Positions 45,071 to 56,097 of a DNA stretch of 64,000 nucleotides are shown here, piece after piece. The stretch comes from Cryptomeria japonica (lineage: Eukaryota; Streptophyta; Pinopsida; Cupressales; Cupressaceae): positions 218,312,997 to 218,376,996 of the forward strand of contig NC_081406.1 in the NCBI RefSeq assembly GCF_030272615.1, given 5' to 3'. Each line of letters begins with the position of its first letter. Within the stretch, counting starts at the first letter, position 1. The notes under the pieces are model-generated. The model ran no database searches, was not told the origin of the DNA, and saw only the letters and a program-made list of their open reading frames with translations. The translations under genes were made by a program, and so were the position numbers.

Positions 45071-45697
45071 CTAATTCTTGGAGATATTAATTGCACTAGT
45101 ATTGTCACAAAATATACTTACCGGTTCAGATACAGGAACTTTGAAGCCATTCAATACATGCTTCATCCAAATTGTCTGAGTGTAGTTCATTAAAGCTGCA
45201 ACATACTCCGCTTCCACTGTAGACTGAGAGAGGCAGCTCTTCTTTTTACTCATCCATGAGACCAGTCTACCACCAAGGAAGAATGCACCATCGGTTGTTC
45301 TCTTTTGGTCATCTACATTACCAGCCCAATTAGCATTTGTGAACACTTTCAGGTTAAAATCATTATTGTATGGATACCATAACCCATAGTCAATAGTTCC
45401 TTTTAGATACCTAAGAATCCGCTTGACTGGAACTAGGTGGGATTCTCTTGGACTTTTCTGGAATCTTGCAGTAATGCAAACTGCATGTGCAATATTCGGT
45501 CTGCTATGCACTACATAATGCAACTTACCAATCATTGATCGGTCTTCCTTCTCATCAACCAATGCAGAGTCACCCTTTTTGGATAGTTTACAACTAGTCA
45601 CCATCGATGTACCAACCAATTTGCTATCTTCCATGCCAAAGGTCTTCAACACCTCTTTGACATACTTGGACTGAGTGATAAAGATTCCATCCTTCAT
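45071..45697 (-). pseudogene. copia G RT end and RNase H
   Basis: The open stretch of 208 codons carries MKDGIFITQSKYVKEVLKTF, STPM-like GTSMVTSCKLS, then FTNANWAGNVDDQKRTTDGA (first RNase H position reads N where D is expected), LVSWMSKKKSCLSQSTVEAE and SIFCDNTSAINIS. A stop at 45071, and two stops between it and the RT upstream (45698-45706), break the frame. Confidence 0.9.
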
Positions 45698-45706
45698 CTA
45701 CTGGAT

Positions 45707-46423
45707 CTACAGTCTAATGAAAAACTTAATCTCCCCTATGAGTGACATCTCAAACTCTTTCTTCATCTCATTTGCAAATTCATGACTCATCTTGTCATCT
45801 CCACCAAAGATAATGTCATCAACAAATACCTCACAGATTAGGATCTGATCTCCTTCAGACTTCAAGTAGATATTGCTATCTTCACTTGTTCTCTCAAATC
45901 CAATCTTCACAAGATGGGAATGCAGGCATTCATACCATGCTCTAGGTGCCTGCTTTAGCCCATATAAGGCTTTATGTAGCCTACATACCATGTCACTGTC
46001 TTCAGATGGGGCAAACCCATCTGGTTGCTCTATATACACCTCCTCTTCAAGTACACCATTTAGGAATGCAAATTTTACATCCATTTGATATACTTTGAAG
46101 CCTTTAAACGCTGCATATGCAAGAAGCATACAAACTCCTTCCAATCTGGCTATAGGAGCAAAGGTTTCTCCATAGTCTTCTCCTTCTTCTTGGGCATTTC
46201 CTTTGCACACCAGTCTGGCTTTGTTCCTAATCACTATGCCATCCTCATTCAACTTATTTCTAAAGACCCATTTGGTACCAATGACATTTTTGTGCTCCGG
46301 TCTGGGTACCAAGGACCATGTACCATTTTTCTCTATCTGGTCAAGTTCCTCTTCCATTGCCTTGATCCTGTCTTCATTCTTATGTGCCTCTTTGAATATT
46401 TTAGTCTCGAATTCAAAGATCAT
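45707..46423 (-). pseudogene. copia G reverse transcriptase
   Basis: A 238-codon open stretch with [77 protein letters not shown] and [14 protein letters not shown] (active site FVDD), then EIKFFI. All catalytic residues seem present. It ends at a TAG before the IQ-M stretch. Upstream it meets the integrase linker after a stop near 46424-46483. Confidence 0.93.
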
Positions 46424-46483
46424 ACATGAGTTTTCTCTGACTTTCCTTCTTGTAAGGATTCCTACATCCTTATCTCCTATGAT

Positions 46484-47452
46484 CTACTTAGGATCATGAT
46501 TCAACATGACATACCAAGGAATGGTCTTGATAGATTCCTCTTTCTTTTCTTCTTCATCCTCATCTCCATCAGTATCAGCATCTACATCTGTCAGTGTAGG
46601 AACACTGTTACTAGTACTCAGTTGACTGACAACCAGTTCCCAGAAGGTTGCAACCGATTCGTTTACCACTTGCTCACTACTGGTTTCCTCAGTTTTCTCA
46701 GAGGTTTCATCAACTCTTACATTGATGCTTTCCATAATTCTCTGAGTCCTATTATTGAAGCACTTGAGAGCTTTGCTCTTGGTGGAATATCCTAGGAATA
46801 TTCCCTCATCACATTTCACATCAAATTTGCTCTGGTGTTCACTCCTCTTGATGTAACATTTGCTACCAAAGACTCTAAAGTAGCTAACCACAGGTGTCTT
46901 ACCAGTCCAATACTCATAAGGAGTTTTATCCTTACCTTTCTTGATGAGTACCTGGTTCATTGTGTAGACTACAGTGCTCACCTCTTCTCTCCAAAAGGTG
47001 TGAGCTACCTTTCCTTGAATCAACATTGTTCTAGTTGCTTCAACCACAGTTTGGTTATTCCTCTCTGCTAGGCCATTCTGCTGTGGAGTCCAGGGGGAAG
47101 ACAATTGCCTCTTGATGCCATGTTCTTCATAGTACTTGTTGAATTCACCAGAAGTGAATTCCCCTCCTTGATCAGTTCTCAGTCACTTGATCCTTTTACC
47201 ACTTTCCTTCTCCACTAATGCTCTGAAAGCTTTAAACTTTACAAAGGCTTTAGACTTGTCTTTCAAGAATGTGACCCACATCATTATTGAGCAGTCATCA
47301 GTGAGAATCATGAAGTACCTATCACCCTGCACACTCCTAGTTTTCATAGGACCACACAAATTAGTATGTACAAGATCAAGCAAGTTGTCAGTAGTGAAAG
47401 ATTTACCTTTAAAGGTTAGGAAGATATTTTCCCCAATTGACACTCTCTGCAC
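46484..47452 (-). pseudogene. copia G integrase (broken)
   Basis: 47183-47452 reads LLDLVHTNLCGPMKTRSVQG with DRYFMILTDDCSIMMWVTFL (HTD has become HTN, losing the first catalytic Asp). 46484-47104 reads SSPWTPQQNGLAERNNQTVV with the Glu, then SYFRVFGSKCYIKRSEHQSK, CDEGIFLGYSTKSKALKCFN and an acidic Asp/Glu-rich tail. The middle SDQGGEF box near 47160-47180 sits in a shifted frame with a stop (LRTDQGGEF-like). Confidence 0.9.
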
Positions 47453-48020
47453 AAGGTATTATCTGGTTTCCTTAGCACTGGCAACCCTCTAACTGCCTTG
47501 ATCTTACTTGCCTTTACAATGTTATCAAAGTTTACATGGAAGAGTCTCCTATGCCATATCCAGCTATCATCAAATTTAGCCATAAGACATGTACTTATAT
47601 TTGCATTCAGATGAAATAGGTTACCTTTGGTCTGCATGCTAGTGGCCACCAATTCACCATTCTTTCCTTTGATTCTACAAACTCCATTCTTGAATTCCAA
47701 AGTGAGGCCATTGTCATTCAGCTGAGCAATACTCAAAAGGTTGTGTCTAAGACCATCAACCCAATACACATTGTCAGCACTACTCTTTCCATTCAGAGAG
47801 ATGGACCCTCTGCCTTTGACCATGCATGGTGCATCATTGCCAAAGCGAACCACACCACCATCATACTCCTCCAAGGATAGAAACTTGCTCCAGTCACTAG
47901 TCATATGGTGAGAACAGCCACTGTCAATGATCCACTCATTGGAATTATCAAACTGGGAGACAAGAGTCTTCTTGTCTAACACATCTTCCTTGACAGCAAC
48001 AAACACAATATCGAATGACC
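47416..48020 (-). pseudogene. copia G protease and pre-integrase region, fused to H
   Basis: It carries NEWIIDSGCSHHMTSDWSKF (protease box intact), LSLEEYDGGVVRFGNDAPCM, DGLRHNLLSIAQLNDNGLTL and WIWHRRLFHVNFDNIVKASK, CRECQLGK. The sequence upstream of about 48020 is no longer Gag but the start of the copia H RT. Confidence 0.9.
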
Positions 48021-48334
48021 TCACCTTTTTCATTCAGCTTGTTTTTGAAAATCCACTTTGTACCGATTACATTTTTGTCCTTCGATCTTGGGACCAGTGT
48101 CCATGTCTCATTCTTCTTGATTTGATCATTCTTCTTTTTGAAAATCCACTTTGTACCGATTACATTTTTGTCCTTCGATCTTGGGACCAGTGTCCATGTG
48201 TCATTCTTCTTGATTTGATCAATCTCTTCTATAATAGCATTTATCCAATCTTCACTGTTAAATGCCTCTTTCACTATTGTCGGTTCAAATTCAGATATCA
48301 AACATGTGTTATGTCTCAGTTTGTTCCTTGTCAT
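48020..48334 (-). pseudogene. copia H RT N-terminus with 93-bp duplication (truncated)
   Basis: It reads FNSEDWINAIIEEIDQIKKN, then [19 protein letters not shown] twice in tandem, then NKLNEKGEVIR where it stops being RT. The normal copia RT start has this unit once. The following bases belong to copia G. The catalytic Asp boxes are absent, so it cannot be active. Confidence 0.92.
48042..48227. repeat. 93-bp tandem duplication, two copies
   Basis: TTTTTGAAAATCCACTTTGT starts at 48042 and again at 48135. The two 93-base units are almost identical (for example TGTCTC against TGTGTC). 93 is a multiple of three, so the reading frame is kept. Confidence 0.9.
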
Positions 48335-48361
48335 CAGTGGATCATCCTTATCTCCTATAAT

Positions 48362-49318
48362 CTAACTTGGAGCATGATGTCTTCTGACATACTTGGCTAA
48401 TACATGCTTGGTAGGCTCTGTATGATCTTCTTCATCACTCGGTAACTGGATATTCTCTATATTTTCTTCAACAGTTCTCTCGGTAAGACTTGTTAGTTGA
48501 ACATAGACAAATTCATCATAATCTTCTTGTTCTTTGGAGTTTCCTTCATCATTTCTTTCTACAAATTCATCAATTTTCACATTTACACTTTCTACTATTT
48601 TGTTAGATGATTTGATCAGACATTTAAATGCTTTACTTCTAGAAGAATAACCAAGAAATGTTCCTTCTTCACTTTTCTGATCAAACTTGCCATTTCTATC
48701 ATCCTTGTGTACATAGTATCTACTTCCAAAGATTTTGAAATAACTTACATTAGGTTTCTTGTCATACCAAATTTCATATGGTGTCTTCAAAGTTCCTTTC
48801 TTCAGTTGTACTCGGTTCAAGGTGTAAACTATTGTGCTTATTGCTTCTCTCCAAAATGTTTGTGGAACTTTCTTTTCAATCATCAGGGTTTTGGCACAAT
48901 CCACAATAGATCTGTTTCTTCTCTTAGCTATTCCATTTTATTGTGGAGTTCTCGGTGTAGAGACTTGTCTTTCAATACCATGATCATTGCAAAATAAGTT
49001 GAACTCATCAAATGTGAACTCTCCTCCTCTATCTGATCTAAGACATTTCAGTTGTCTTCCTGTTTCATTTTCAACTCTTGCCTTGTACCATTTAAACATT
49101 TGAAAGGCTTCTGATTTTTCTTTTAAAAACATAACTAACATCATCCTTGAATAATCATCCACAAATAATATGAAATATTTATCACCATAATAACTTTGAA
49201 CTTTCATAGGACCACAAAGATCAGTGTGCACAAGATCTAAGGACTTACTTGTAAAGCTTGATCTTGTCATTTTACCCATCTGGTATCCTCGGCACATAGC
49301 ATTCTCAGGCTTTTCCAA
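48362..49318 (-). pseudogene. copia H integrase (broken)
   Basis: 48938-49318 reads CRGYQMGKMTRSSFTSKSLD, LVHTDLCGPMKVQSYYGDKY (first Asp kept), FVDDYSRMMLVMFLKEKSEA and LRSDRGGEFTFDEFNLFCND (second Asp kept). 48362-48904 continues after a TAA at 48936: AKTLMIEKKVPQTFWREAIS, SYFKIFGSRYYVHKDDRNGK, EEGTFLGYSSRSKAFKCL and an acidic linker ending near TEPTKHVLAKYVRRHHAPS. The catalytic Glu region (NGIAKRRNRSIV) reads Lys in place of Glu. Confidence 0.9.
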
Positions 49319-49508
49319 ACTTGGTAGACCTCTTATTCGGTGCTTCTTACTTATTTTGATCAGATTATCAAAATTTACATGACAAAACCTTTTATGCCAT
49401 AACTAGGTATCATCTATCTTTGCATACAGATACTTGTTCCGATTTGAGTCAAGGTGAAATGTTTTACCTTTTGTTTGTGTCCCGGTAGTAGCTAACTTTC
49501 CATGCTTG

Positions 49509-49829
49509 TCATGAACTTTGACAATTCCTATTGTTTAGCTGTGCTACACTTAACAAATTGTATGTCAATCCTTCAACCCAATAAACAACACTACATTTTC
49601 CATTGTCAAGAAGTGTTATAGATCCTTTACCTTTTACCAGACATGGTGCATCATTACCAAATCTTACATAGCCTCCATCATAATCTTCTAACACAACAAA
49701 CTTGTGTTTATCACCTGTCATGTGATGTGAGCATCCACTATCTATGATCCAAGAATCATTAGTATTTATGTGAGATATTAGGGCTTTTTCTTCATACCTT
49801 TCTTCATCTGATCCATCTTTGATAGCCAC
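49509..49829 (-). pseudogene. copia H protease region (broken)
   Basis: It reads SWIIDSGCSHHMTGDKHKFV, VLEDYDGGYVRFGNDAPCLV, KGKGSITL and VYWVEGLTYNLLSVAQLNNR. The aspartyl protease box is intact. A frameshift near 49530 moves it out of frame with the pre-integrase part (49320-49508). Confidence 0.9.
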
Positions 49830-49925
49830 ATAAACTACTTCCTCTGTATCAGTTTCATCTGATTTATCATCATTGGATTCCTCATCAGCTATTAAGCATG
49901 ACTTTCTATCTCTTCTTCTGAAGTC

Positions 49926-50883
49926 TCAGTGTCCTCTGTAATGATTATCTTTCTGTCTGTCATCTCGGTAATCTCTCTTTTCAGTAGATTCTTTGTCAGG
50001 ATAGTTAGAAGCCATATGTCCTATCTTATCACAATTGAAACATTTCAAAGGTAGTTTTCCTTTATACTTACCTTTGCCTCTCGGTAACCTTCTGGCTAAT
50101 AGTGCTTCAAACTCTTCTTGCTTTCTGATTTCCTCATATAGTTTGTGTACTTCTTCCATGTTCTTGCGAAATATTTCACTTGCTCCACTGTGATCCCCTT
50201 TAGTGTACTTATTCTATCATTGTAATCATCAGATTCACCAATATGAAAAGAACTAAATGCAGATTCAGCTTTATTTACCGATGACCCACTGTTATCAAAG
50301 TTACTTAACTCAAATTCATGTAGCTTACCAATAGTAGCATCTAAAGAAACTAGCATATTGGGTATAGACCTTAATTCATTGATTGTAGAGACTCGGATTG
50401 CATAAGCTAGTAGAAGGGTTCTTAGTAACTTTTTATATCCTTTTCTTCAATAGTTCCACATGCTCCTTTGATTTGATTGACAATCTCCTTTAGTCTTGTA
50501 CTATACTGGGTTATGTTCTCACCTTCATTCATCCTCATAGATTCAAGTTGTCCTCTTAGACTATCCACTTTTTCTCTTTGAACATGTTCATCTCCACCCT
50601 ACACAGATATGAGCTTGTCCCACATTGCCTTTGCATCATTGCAGCCTTCTAGATCATTAAACTCTGAATCGGTTAATGTAGATGTTATTTCAATCATTGC
50701 TTGAATATGTTCTTGCTTTCCTTTTATCTCTTGTATTGTTAATAGATAGGTTCTCAATGTAATGAAATCATTCTCTAGATAATATACAACATATTCTCCA
50801 ACTCTTGATAGGTGCAGCTTCATCCTTTTCTGCCATGTAGAGAAACTAGACTTGTTCAGCTTCGGTGCATCCCTCTTATACAT
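49926..50883 (-). pseudogene. copia H Gag (broken)
   Basis: ATG at 50883 gives MYKRDAPKLNKSSFSTWQKR, MKLHLSRVGEYVVYYLEND and FNDLEGCNDAKAMWDKLISV (50599-50883). 50096-50356 gives SLDATIGKLHEFELSNFDNS. 49926-50159 gives KEEFEALLARRLPRGKGKYK with the knuckle LKCFNCDKIGHMASNYPDK, its last Cys changed to Tyr. Stops and shifts lie near 50357-50440 and 50160. The protein is a copia Gag. Confidence 0.88.
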
Positions 50884-50932
50884 CTTTAGATCTATGCCTC
50901 ACGTACCTTTAAACTTTTCTTCCGGAGTCCAC

Positions 50933-50945
50933 TGCTCTGATACCA
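50933..50945 (-). other. copia H primer binding site, initiator tRNA-Met
   Basis: The minus strand TGGTATCAGAGCA is two bases from the LTR end at 50948. Confidence 0.92.
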
Positions 50946-50947
50946 AT

Positions 50948-51784
50948 TGATATTTCTGATACTTAATATAAGTACAGATCCAATAGCTAACAAGATGAGA
51001 GGGGGGGGGTGAATCATACAAACTTAATCTTCCATAAAAACATCAGATTCAACCTCGGTAACATATACTTTAGTAATATAACCAAAACTGCTAAACATGC
51101 AAACTCAAAAGCATATAAACATCATAACACCAAATTTAACATGGAAACCCAAATAGAGAAAAACCACTGTGGGATTTCAGACCCACTAAGAAATATACTC
51201 TTTTAGAGTATGCTTGGTAAAAAGCAAATCCTGTTAAAGATTACAAACACATTGCTAGATGTGACCCGGTTAAGGGATTTCCCTCAGATCTATTGGGATC
51301 TTCACCTTGTTAGAAGTGACATTGTTAAAGGATTTCAAACACTCAATCAGAATGTCACCTTGCTAGAGGGTTTTACAAATAAGACTGTTAAGTCCACTCG
51401 GTTAAGAGATTTTCTGTCACTTCACAAAATAACAGTAATAAAAATCTATCTGCAACTTCACATCTAAAATGCTAAAGTAGCTTCTTATTTGCTCAATACA
51501 ATATAGGACTTATCTTGTCCATCTGCTGGGCTCTATACTCTGTTATTCAAACAGGTCTTCAAGCTTCTGTGCTTGGTAATCACTATGTAGCATCCTTGTG
51601 CATACACTTGCCCACATACATTGTTTATCAACAGTTCCTTATTTATAAACAATTTGCTGACCACTTAATCTCCTTGATCACATTTCCCATGATCAATCAT
51701 AGCCATCAGATCTTCAACCTTTGACCAGGTTCAATGTATCCTTCGATTTGAAAAACATTTTACCCTACCTTGGAACTTGCATAC
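50948..51784 (-). repeat. copia H 5' LTR, right side probably cut by gypsy I
   Basis: It starts TGATATTTCTGATAC on the plus strand, followed by the G-run box at 50998-51014 and GTTAAGGGATT-type motifs at 51220-51420. A minus-strand TATA-like ATTTATAAAC lies at 51641-51650. Only about 130 bases remain upstream of that TATA, less than a normal U3, so gypsy I probably interrupts it. The CA ending at 51781 could also be the true end. Confidence 0.7.
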
Positions 51785-52198
51785 TGATGCTCTGCAAAAA
51801 GGATTAGAAAATCTGTTTGATGGCAACACACACAAGAGCACAAGAAACAAACGTTAGTGTTAGCAACAAAAGATTATCCTAAACAGGCATATCAAGAGAG
51901 ATATTAAGCATGAAATAGAAAGCATATAAACATAAAATGAAATAGCTAATCAAGATGCTCATAGTTGCTCCTCCCTTGTTCCTCTCCTCTCCAAGTCCCA
52001 AATGAGTGTAGCTCTCAGCAGCTTTTTGCACTATGGATGCTTATGGAGGATTGAGATTTAATACTAAGCTTCAAATATGAAATGAAAAGCTAAATACTAT
52101 GCTAGAGTAGATAGTGATGCTATGAAAAAGCTCTATGCTAATGCCAGTATAACAACAATACTCTAAAATGCTTCTCCTTTTGCTTGAGGAGAAGGGTT

Positions 52199-52208
52199 CT
52201 ATTTATAG
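52199..52208 (-). promoter_or_regulatory. TATA box of gypsy I LTR
   Basis: CTATAAATAG on the minus strand, a near-consensus plant TATA box, with transcription expected toward lower coordinates within the LTR. Confidence 0.65.
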
Positions 52209-53194
52209 AAGAAATAGGGAAATGAAGGGTTAAGATTGAGCAATCTTAACAAGGGTTAGGATTGAAAGTTGGGGATCCATGTGCACAATTGGCACCAATA
52301 AAATGGTGACAAGTGTCAACATAGGATTGGGTTGAGAGAAGAGGTTGGAGGCATTAAAGGCCTGAGAAGACCTCATGGTTATCTAGAAGGTAAGGGTCAA
52401 GTCTAAATTAAGATTACCCACTGGATTAAGAGTTAATCCAAGGATAAACCTTTGTGCAAATGTTTAAGAGATAATCATGGTCAAAGCATTAAAGGCTTGA
52501 TGAGACCTTTGGGTTAGGTAGAGGTTGAGTCAAAACAAATGTTTTAACCATGTGGGAGGGTTTGAGGTAACCATTAATGGTTATTGGAGACTTTGGGGAT
52601 TAAGTGGTTGAGGGTTGAAAGCCTTCAATGGTTATCAAAGACTTTGAGCCATTTAGTGGTTGAAGGTTGGAAGCTTTCAAAGGTTATCCAAGACTTTGAG
52701 GGTTAATTTGTTGAACACACAAAGCATTAATTGCTTTTCAAAGACTTTGGAGTCTTTGAGAAGTGACTCCAATTTGCTTAGGAATGTGACAATATTTAGG
52801 GGATGGATTAGGCTAATTAGGAAGGGTTTAGAAGAATCTAGAAGGGGTTTAGGCATACAAGTGGATTTTGTAGGAAAATGCAAGTGGGAGAAATTTTGGT
52901 ATTTTCAATTAAAATAAAATCATTTATTTCAATTAAATGGTGTAAGTTGAATTTGGATAAATATTTAAATAAATATTAATTTATTTAAATGAGAAAAAGA
53001 AGATAAAGCATTTAAAATGCTTGAAGACTTTGAGGGAAACCATTAAAGGCTTGAAGACTTTAAGGAAAACCATTAAAGTCTTAAGAAGACTATAGAAGGA
53101 AGCCATCAAGTTTGAAGACTTTAAAGCCATCAAGTTTGACTACTTTAAGGGAAACCATTAAAGGTTTCAAGTGGGTGAGGATAAATAGGATTTT

Positions 53195-53352
53195 AAATAA
53201 ATAATTTATTTAAAATAGTTGTGCAACTTGCTTTTGTAGGAAAATACAAGTGGGTGGAGGATAAAGGTGATTTAAATAAATTATTTATTTAAAATAATTG
53301 TGCAACTTGCTTTTGTAGGAAAATACAAGTGGGTGGAGGATAAAGGTGATTT
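53195..53352. repeat. 79-bp tandem duplication in gypsy I U3
   Basis: GTGCAACTTGCTTTTGTAGG starts at 53221 and 53300. The two 79-base units differ at few positions and are flanked by TTTAAATAAAT palindromes. Confidence 0.85.
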
Positions 53353-53655
53353 AAATAAATGATTTATTTATTTAAATGTGAGAGGTGGGATTTTGGGGGA
53401 TTTAAATAAATATTAATTTATTTAAATGTGAGAGAATATTTAATTAAATAAATATGATTTATTTATTTAATTAATGGTCTGAATTTGGTTAAGTGAATTA
53501 AATCAAATAAATTGAATAATTTATTTAATTAATAGGAGAAGAGGGTTAAGATGAATTAATTAAATATTAATTTAATTAATTATTAATTGATGGTTAAATA
53601 ATCAAATAAATACTAAGTATTCATTTAATTAAGTGGACAGATTTATGTGACTACA

Positions 53656-53670
53656 TTTGCCCCTCTTTGA
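53656..53670 (-). other. gypsy I polypurine tract
   Basis: The minus strand AAAGAGGGGCAAA directly precedes the 3' LTR beginning TGTAGTCACA. This primes plus-strand DNA synthesis. Confidence 0.8.
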
Positions 53671-53762
53671 GACGGTGCGGTTTATCGCGTCGTTTCAAAG
53701 AAAGAAAAATAGGTGTGAAGAAATGCCCCATAAAATGTAAATTTAATGGGTGGTATGCCCCC

Positions 53763-53808
53763 TCGAGAGATGGGCCGAATTTTTTTGAAAAATCGGGCGA
53801 TCTCTCGA
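53763..53808. repeat. inverted repeat, possible hairpin
   Basis: TCGAGAGAT (53763-53771) is complementary to ATCTCTCGA (53800-53808). The inner T-run and A-run also pair, with mismatches in the GC part between. It lies about 95 bases upstream of the polypurine tract in element orientation. Confidence 0.75.
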
Positions 53809-55560
53809 AAAAGAATGAAAAGCGAAGGGGAGGTAGAATAGAAGAAATTAGAACTAATGATGAAAGAATGGGAGAAAATGGAGTGAATATGAAGAAACAA
53901 CAAGCCAACGAATACCCTGAGGTCATGCAAGAGATACATAGCAGATGTAGTGTGGGGTTTGGATTGATGCTATACAATTGATCAAAATTGGTTGGACAAT
54001 CTGGTGCAATCGGTTGAATTGCCCCGGTCAAGTCAAAGCGTGACAGTTGATGTCAGTTGGTCGCTTGAACATGATAAAGTCTGAGTAAGTGAATCAAAGT
54101 GACCTGATGGTGACTTAGACAATTGATGTAATTGTCCGATGAAGTCAAGGTATATGAAGCAAAATACTCGTTGAGACGTAGACAATTGATGTAATTGTCC
54201 GTTGGATTGTGTTTGATTGGTTGATCAATTGATAGTGTGTGCGTGTGATGGATGGTTGTGGGGAATCATGGTAGCCCCGTTGAGACTAGGTCATTATGAT
54301 AAATGCCTGATGTAGTCTAGGATTACCATAATCGATTACCTGTTGAGACCCGAAGATACTTGATCAGAGTATCTGTTGATAGTCTAGGTGTGTGTGAGAC
54401 GATGTATCTGTGCAGATAGAGTAACTTTCTTGACTTATTGGATGACTTAGGATAGGAAACACAATCCCTCCTATTTAGAGATGGATGGTGATGAACGTGG
54501 CTTGATTAGGTTGATTGGGACATGATGTAGGGTATGTGATGCTGATTATTGAGATGGGGAGGGTGGGGGGGGGGGTTCAATGTTAGATAGAAGAAATGGA
54601 GGACCTATTACATTCCTATGGAAGAAGAGGAAAATAGAGTATCCATTGTCATTACTATGTATGAATGATATGCAGCTATTATGAATGTATGGATGGGTGG
54701 AATGCAACGAAATGCAATATATACAGATGAGATGAAATGACGATCCATAGTGCTTTATTTTTCATCATTGAGCTTTAAAATGTTGTAAGAAAATACAAGC
54801 AACTTGACATAAAGATTCAAGATGACCAGAGTCTTTCTTACATGGATTTTGATATAGCAAGTTAATACAAGCAACTTGATATAATGGATCAAGTTGACCT
54901 GAGTATTGCTTGCGGAACAGATAAGGATTATCTCCTTTCATGCATGACTTGGATCGTCCTCCTTGATCTTAGGCTGATCATATCCTGAGACAAGGGCATA
55001 CCGTACTAAGAAATAAAAACCTTTATCCAAATTGGATGAGGAGGAACCAAAGAATGAGCATTGTACCTGTAAACAAACAGTATATACATAAAGAATAAAA
55101 GAATATGGATCCTTGGTAATGGTTCATGCTCATATGGTCGAGGTATACGCTGTAGTCAGCAAGCCGTAGTGATCTATGACTATATTTTTGCCTATGATCA
55201 CATAGCTTAGTGAACTTCCCACGTAGACACCATTAGTACATGTCCCAGAACTTCATCGGAAATAATGCGCAAACGATACAAAACAATGTTGAAAAGATCC
55301 CGATACAGATAAACAAATGAATTACTCACAAATCAACCAAGTATTTGACAGCCTAACAGAATTTTCTTGTCAAAGAAAACATCATCTTGTCTTTGTTTTG
55401 ATAAGGAAGGATGCATCCTTGTTTAAGACAGTTTGGATTGTTGATGTTGATTGGGTTGGTCGAGTGATAAGTGGTCATTTGTGTGAGTATTTTGTATCTG
55501 ATCGGATGAATATGTACAAGGTGTTGTCATGTTTTTTTGGGTGATTTTCGATGGTTTTTT

Positions 55561-55690
55561 GATGTTTTTGGATTTTGTGTAATAGTTTTTGAATGTTTGT
55601 GGATTTTGTGAGTCATTTTTGAATGTTTTTGTATTTTGCGAGACATTTTTGAATGTTTTTGTATTTTGCGAGACATGTTTGAATGTTTTT
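55561..55690. repeat. 30-bp tandem array, 4-5 units
   Basis: GAATGTTT recurs at 55591, 55621, 55651 and 55681, exactly 30 bases apart, with a diverged unit at 55561. Units read close to GAATGTTTTTGTATTTTGCG plus AGACATTTTT. Related but irregular copies occur at about 56012 and 56044. Confidence 0.88.
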
Positions 55691-56097
55691 GCCAATGAAT
55701 CACCAGTAATGTAGAATCCACTTCCATCATCTAGATTGTAAGGGCATTGCCCCCAAGTTGGACATGATTTATGAAAAAGCGGGATGCTAGACGCATGAAG
55801 TACTTTCTTGGATGACAGATCAAATAACAAGCCATGGTTAGATGGATGGATGTGTGTATGTATGAATGTGATCGCAACAAGCCTGAAAGACAATGGAGCC
55901 ATAGCCTTTACGAGTGGCGCCTGTTTGCCAGGTTTTCGCCATCGTACTTACCCAAGGTGCCACCGGAGTGGTTGTTCACCATTTGGATGCATGATTTTTC
56001 TTTACTTTTTTGAATGTTTTTGTATTTTCTTCAAGACATTTTCTGAATGTTTTTGGTATTTTTCTGATATGTAGGGGAGCCTGATGCTCTGTACACC

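Larger units (their letters stand above)
43100..48020 (-). mobile_element. Ty1/copia element G, 3' part
   Basis: A 3' LTR (43100-44629), polypurine tract, RNase H, RT, integrase and the protease/pre-integrase region, all on the minus strand. At about 48020 the protease-side sequence passes straight into the RT start of a different copia (H). Gag, primer site and 5' LTR are missing. The LTR is inverted relative to the related LTR at 1-1374. Confidence 0.85.
48020..51784 (-). mobile_element. Ty1/copia element H, 5' part
   Basis: 5' LTR (from 50948, U3 side cut), tRNA-Met primer site, gag, protease, integrase and the first part of RT, all on the minus strand, then an abrupt join to copia G at about 48020. 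The LTR is not the G-family LTR, so this is not one element. RT core, RNase H and 3' LTR are missing. Confidence 0.85.
51785..53655 (-). repeat. gypsy I 3' LTR
   Basis: The right end (53655) is set by ..GTGACTACA next to the polypurine tract. The left end is somewhere between 51785 and 51826, because the partner LTR is off the window. A minus-strand TATA box CTATAAATAG lies at 52199-52208. The U3 part is rich in A/T palindromes (53200-53640) and has short repeats of the form GGCTTGAAGACTTT (52980-53160). Confidence 0.8.
53671..56097 (-). other. 3' non-coding region of gypsy I
   Basis: About 2.4 kb between the polyprotein stop and the polypurine tract. No gene is seen; short open stretches (53651-54031, 55423-55902) lack motifs. 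It holds a hairpin-forming inverted repeat (53763-53808), two near-identical TAGACAATTGATGTAATTGTC units (about 54116 and 54179), a 30-bp tandem array (55561-55690), a G-run near 54560-54575, and on the minus strand ACTTGGGGGCAATGCCC (about 55742-55760), which resembles a second purine primer tract. Long 3' regions are known for Tat elements. Confidence 0.6.

Noticed and set aside
43100-51784. One single copia element from 43100 to 51784
   Set aside because: LTRs at the two ends differ and protease, integrase and RT-start sequences occur twice. Two elements are joined.
55423-55902. 159-codon minus-strand frame in the gypsy I 3' region
   Set aside because: Its repeated KTFKNVSQNT-type sequence is the 30-base array in translation. 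No homologous domain is seen.
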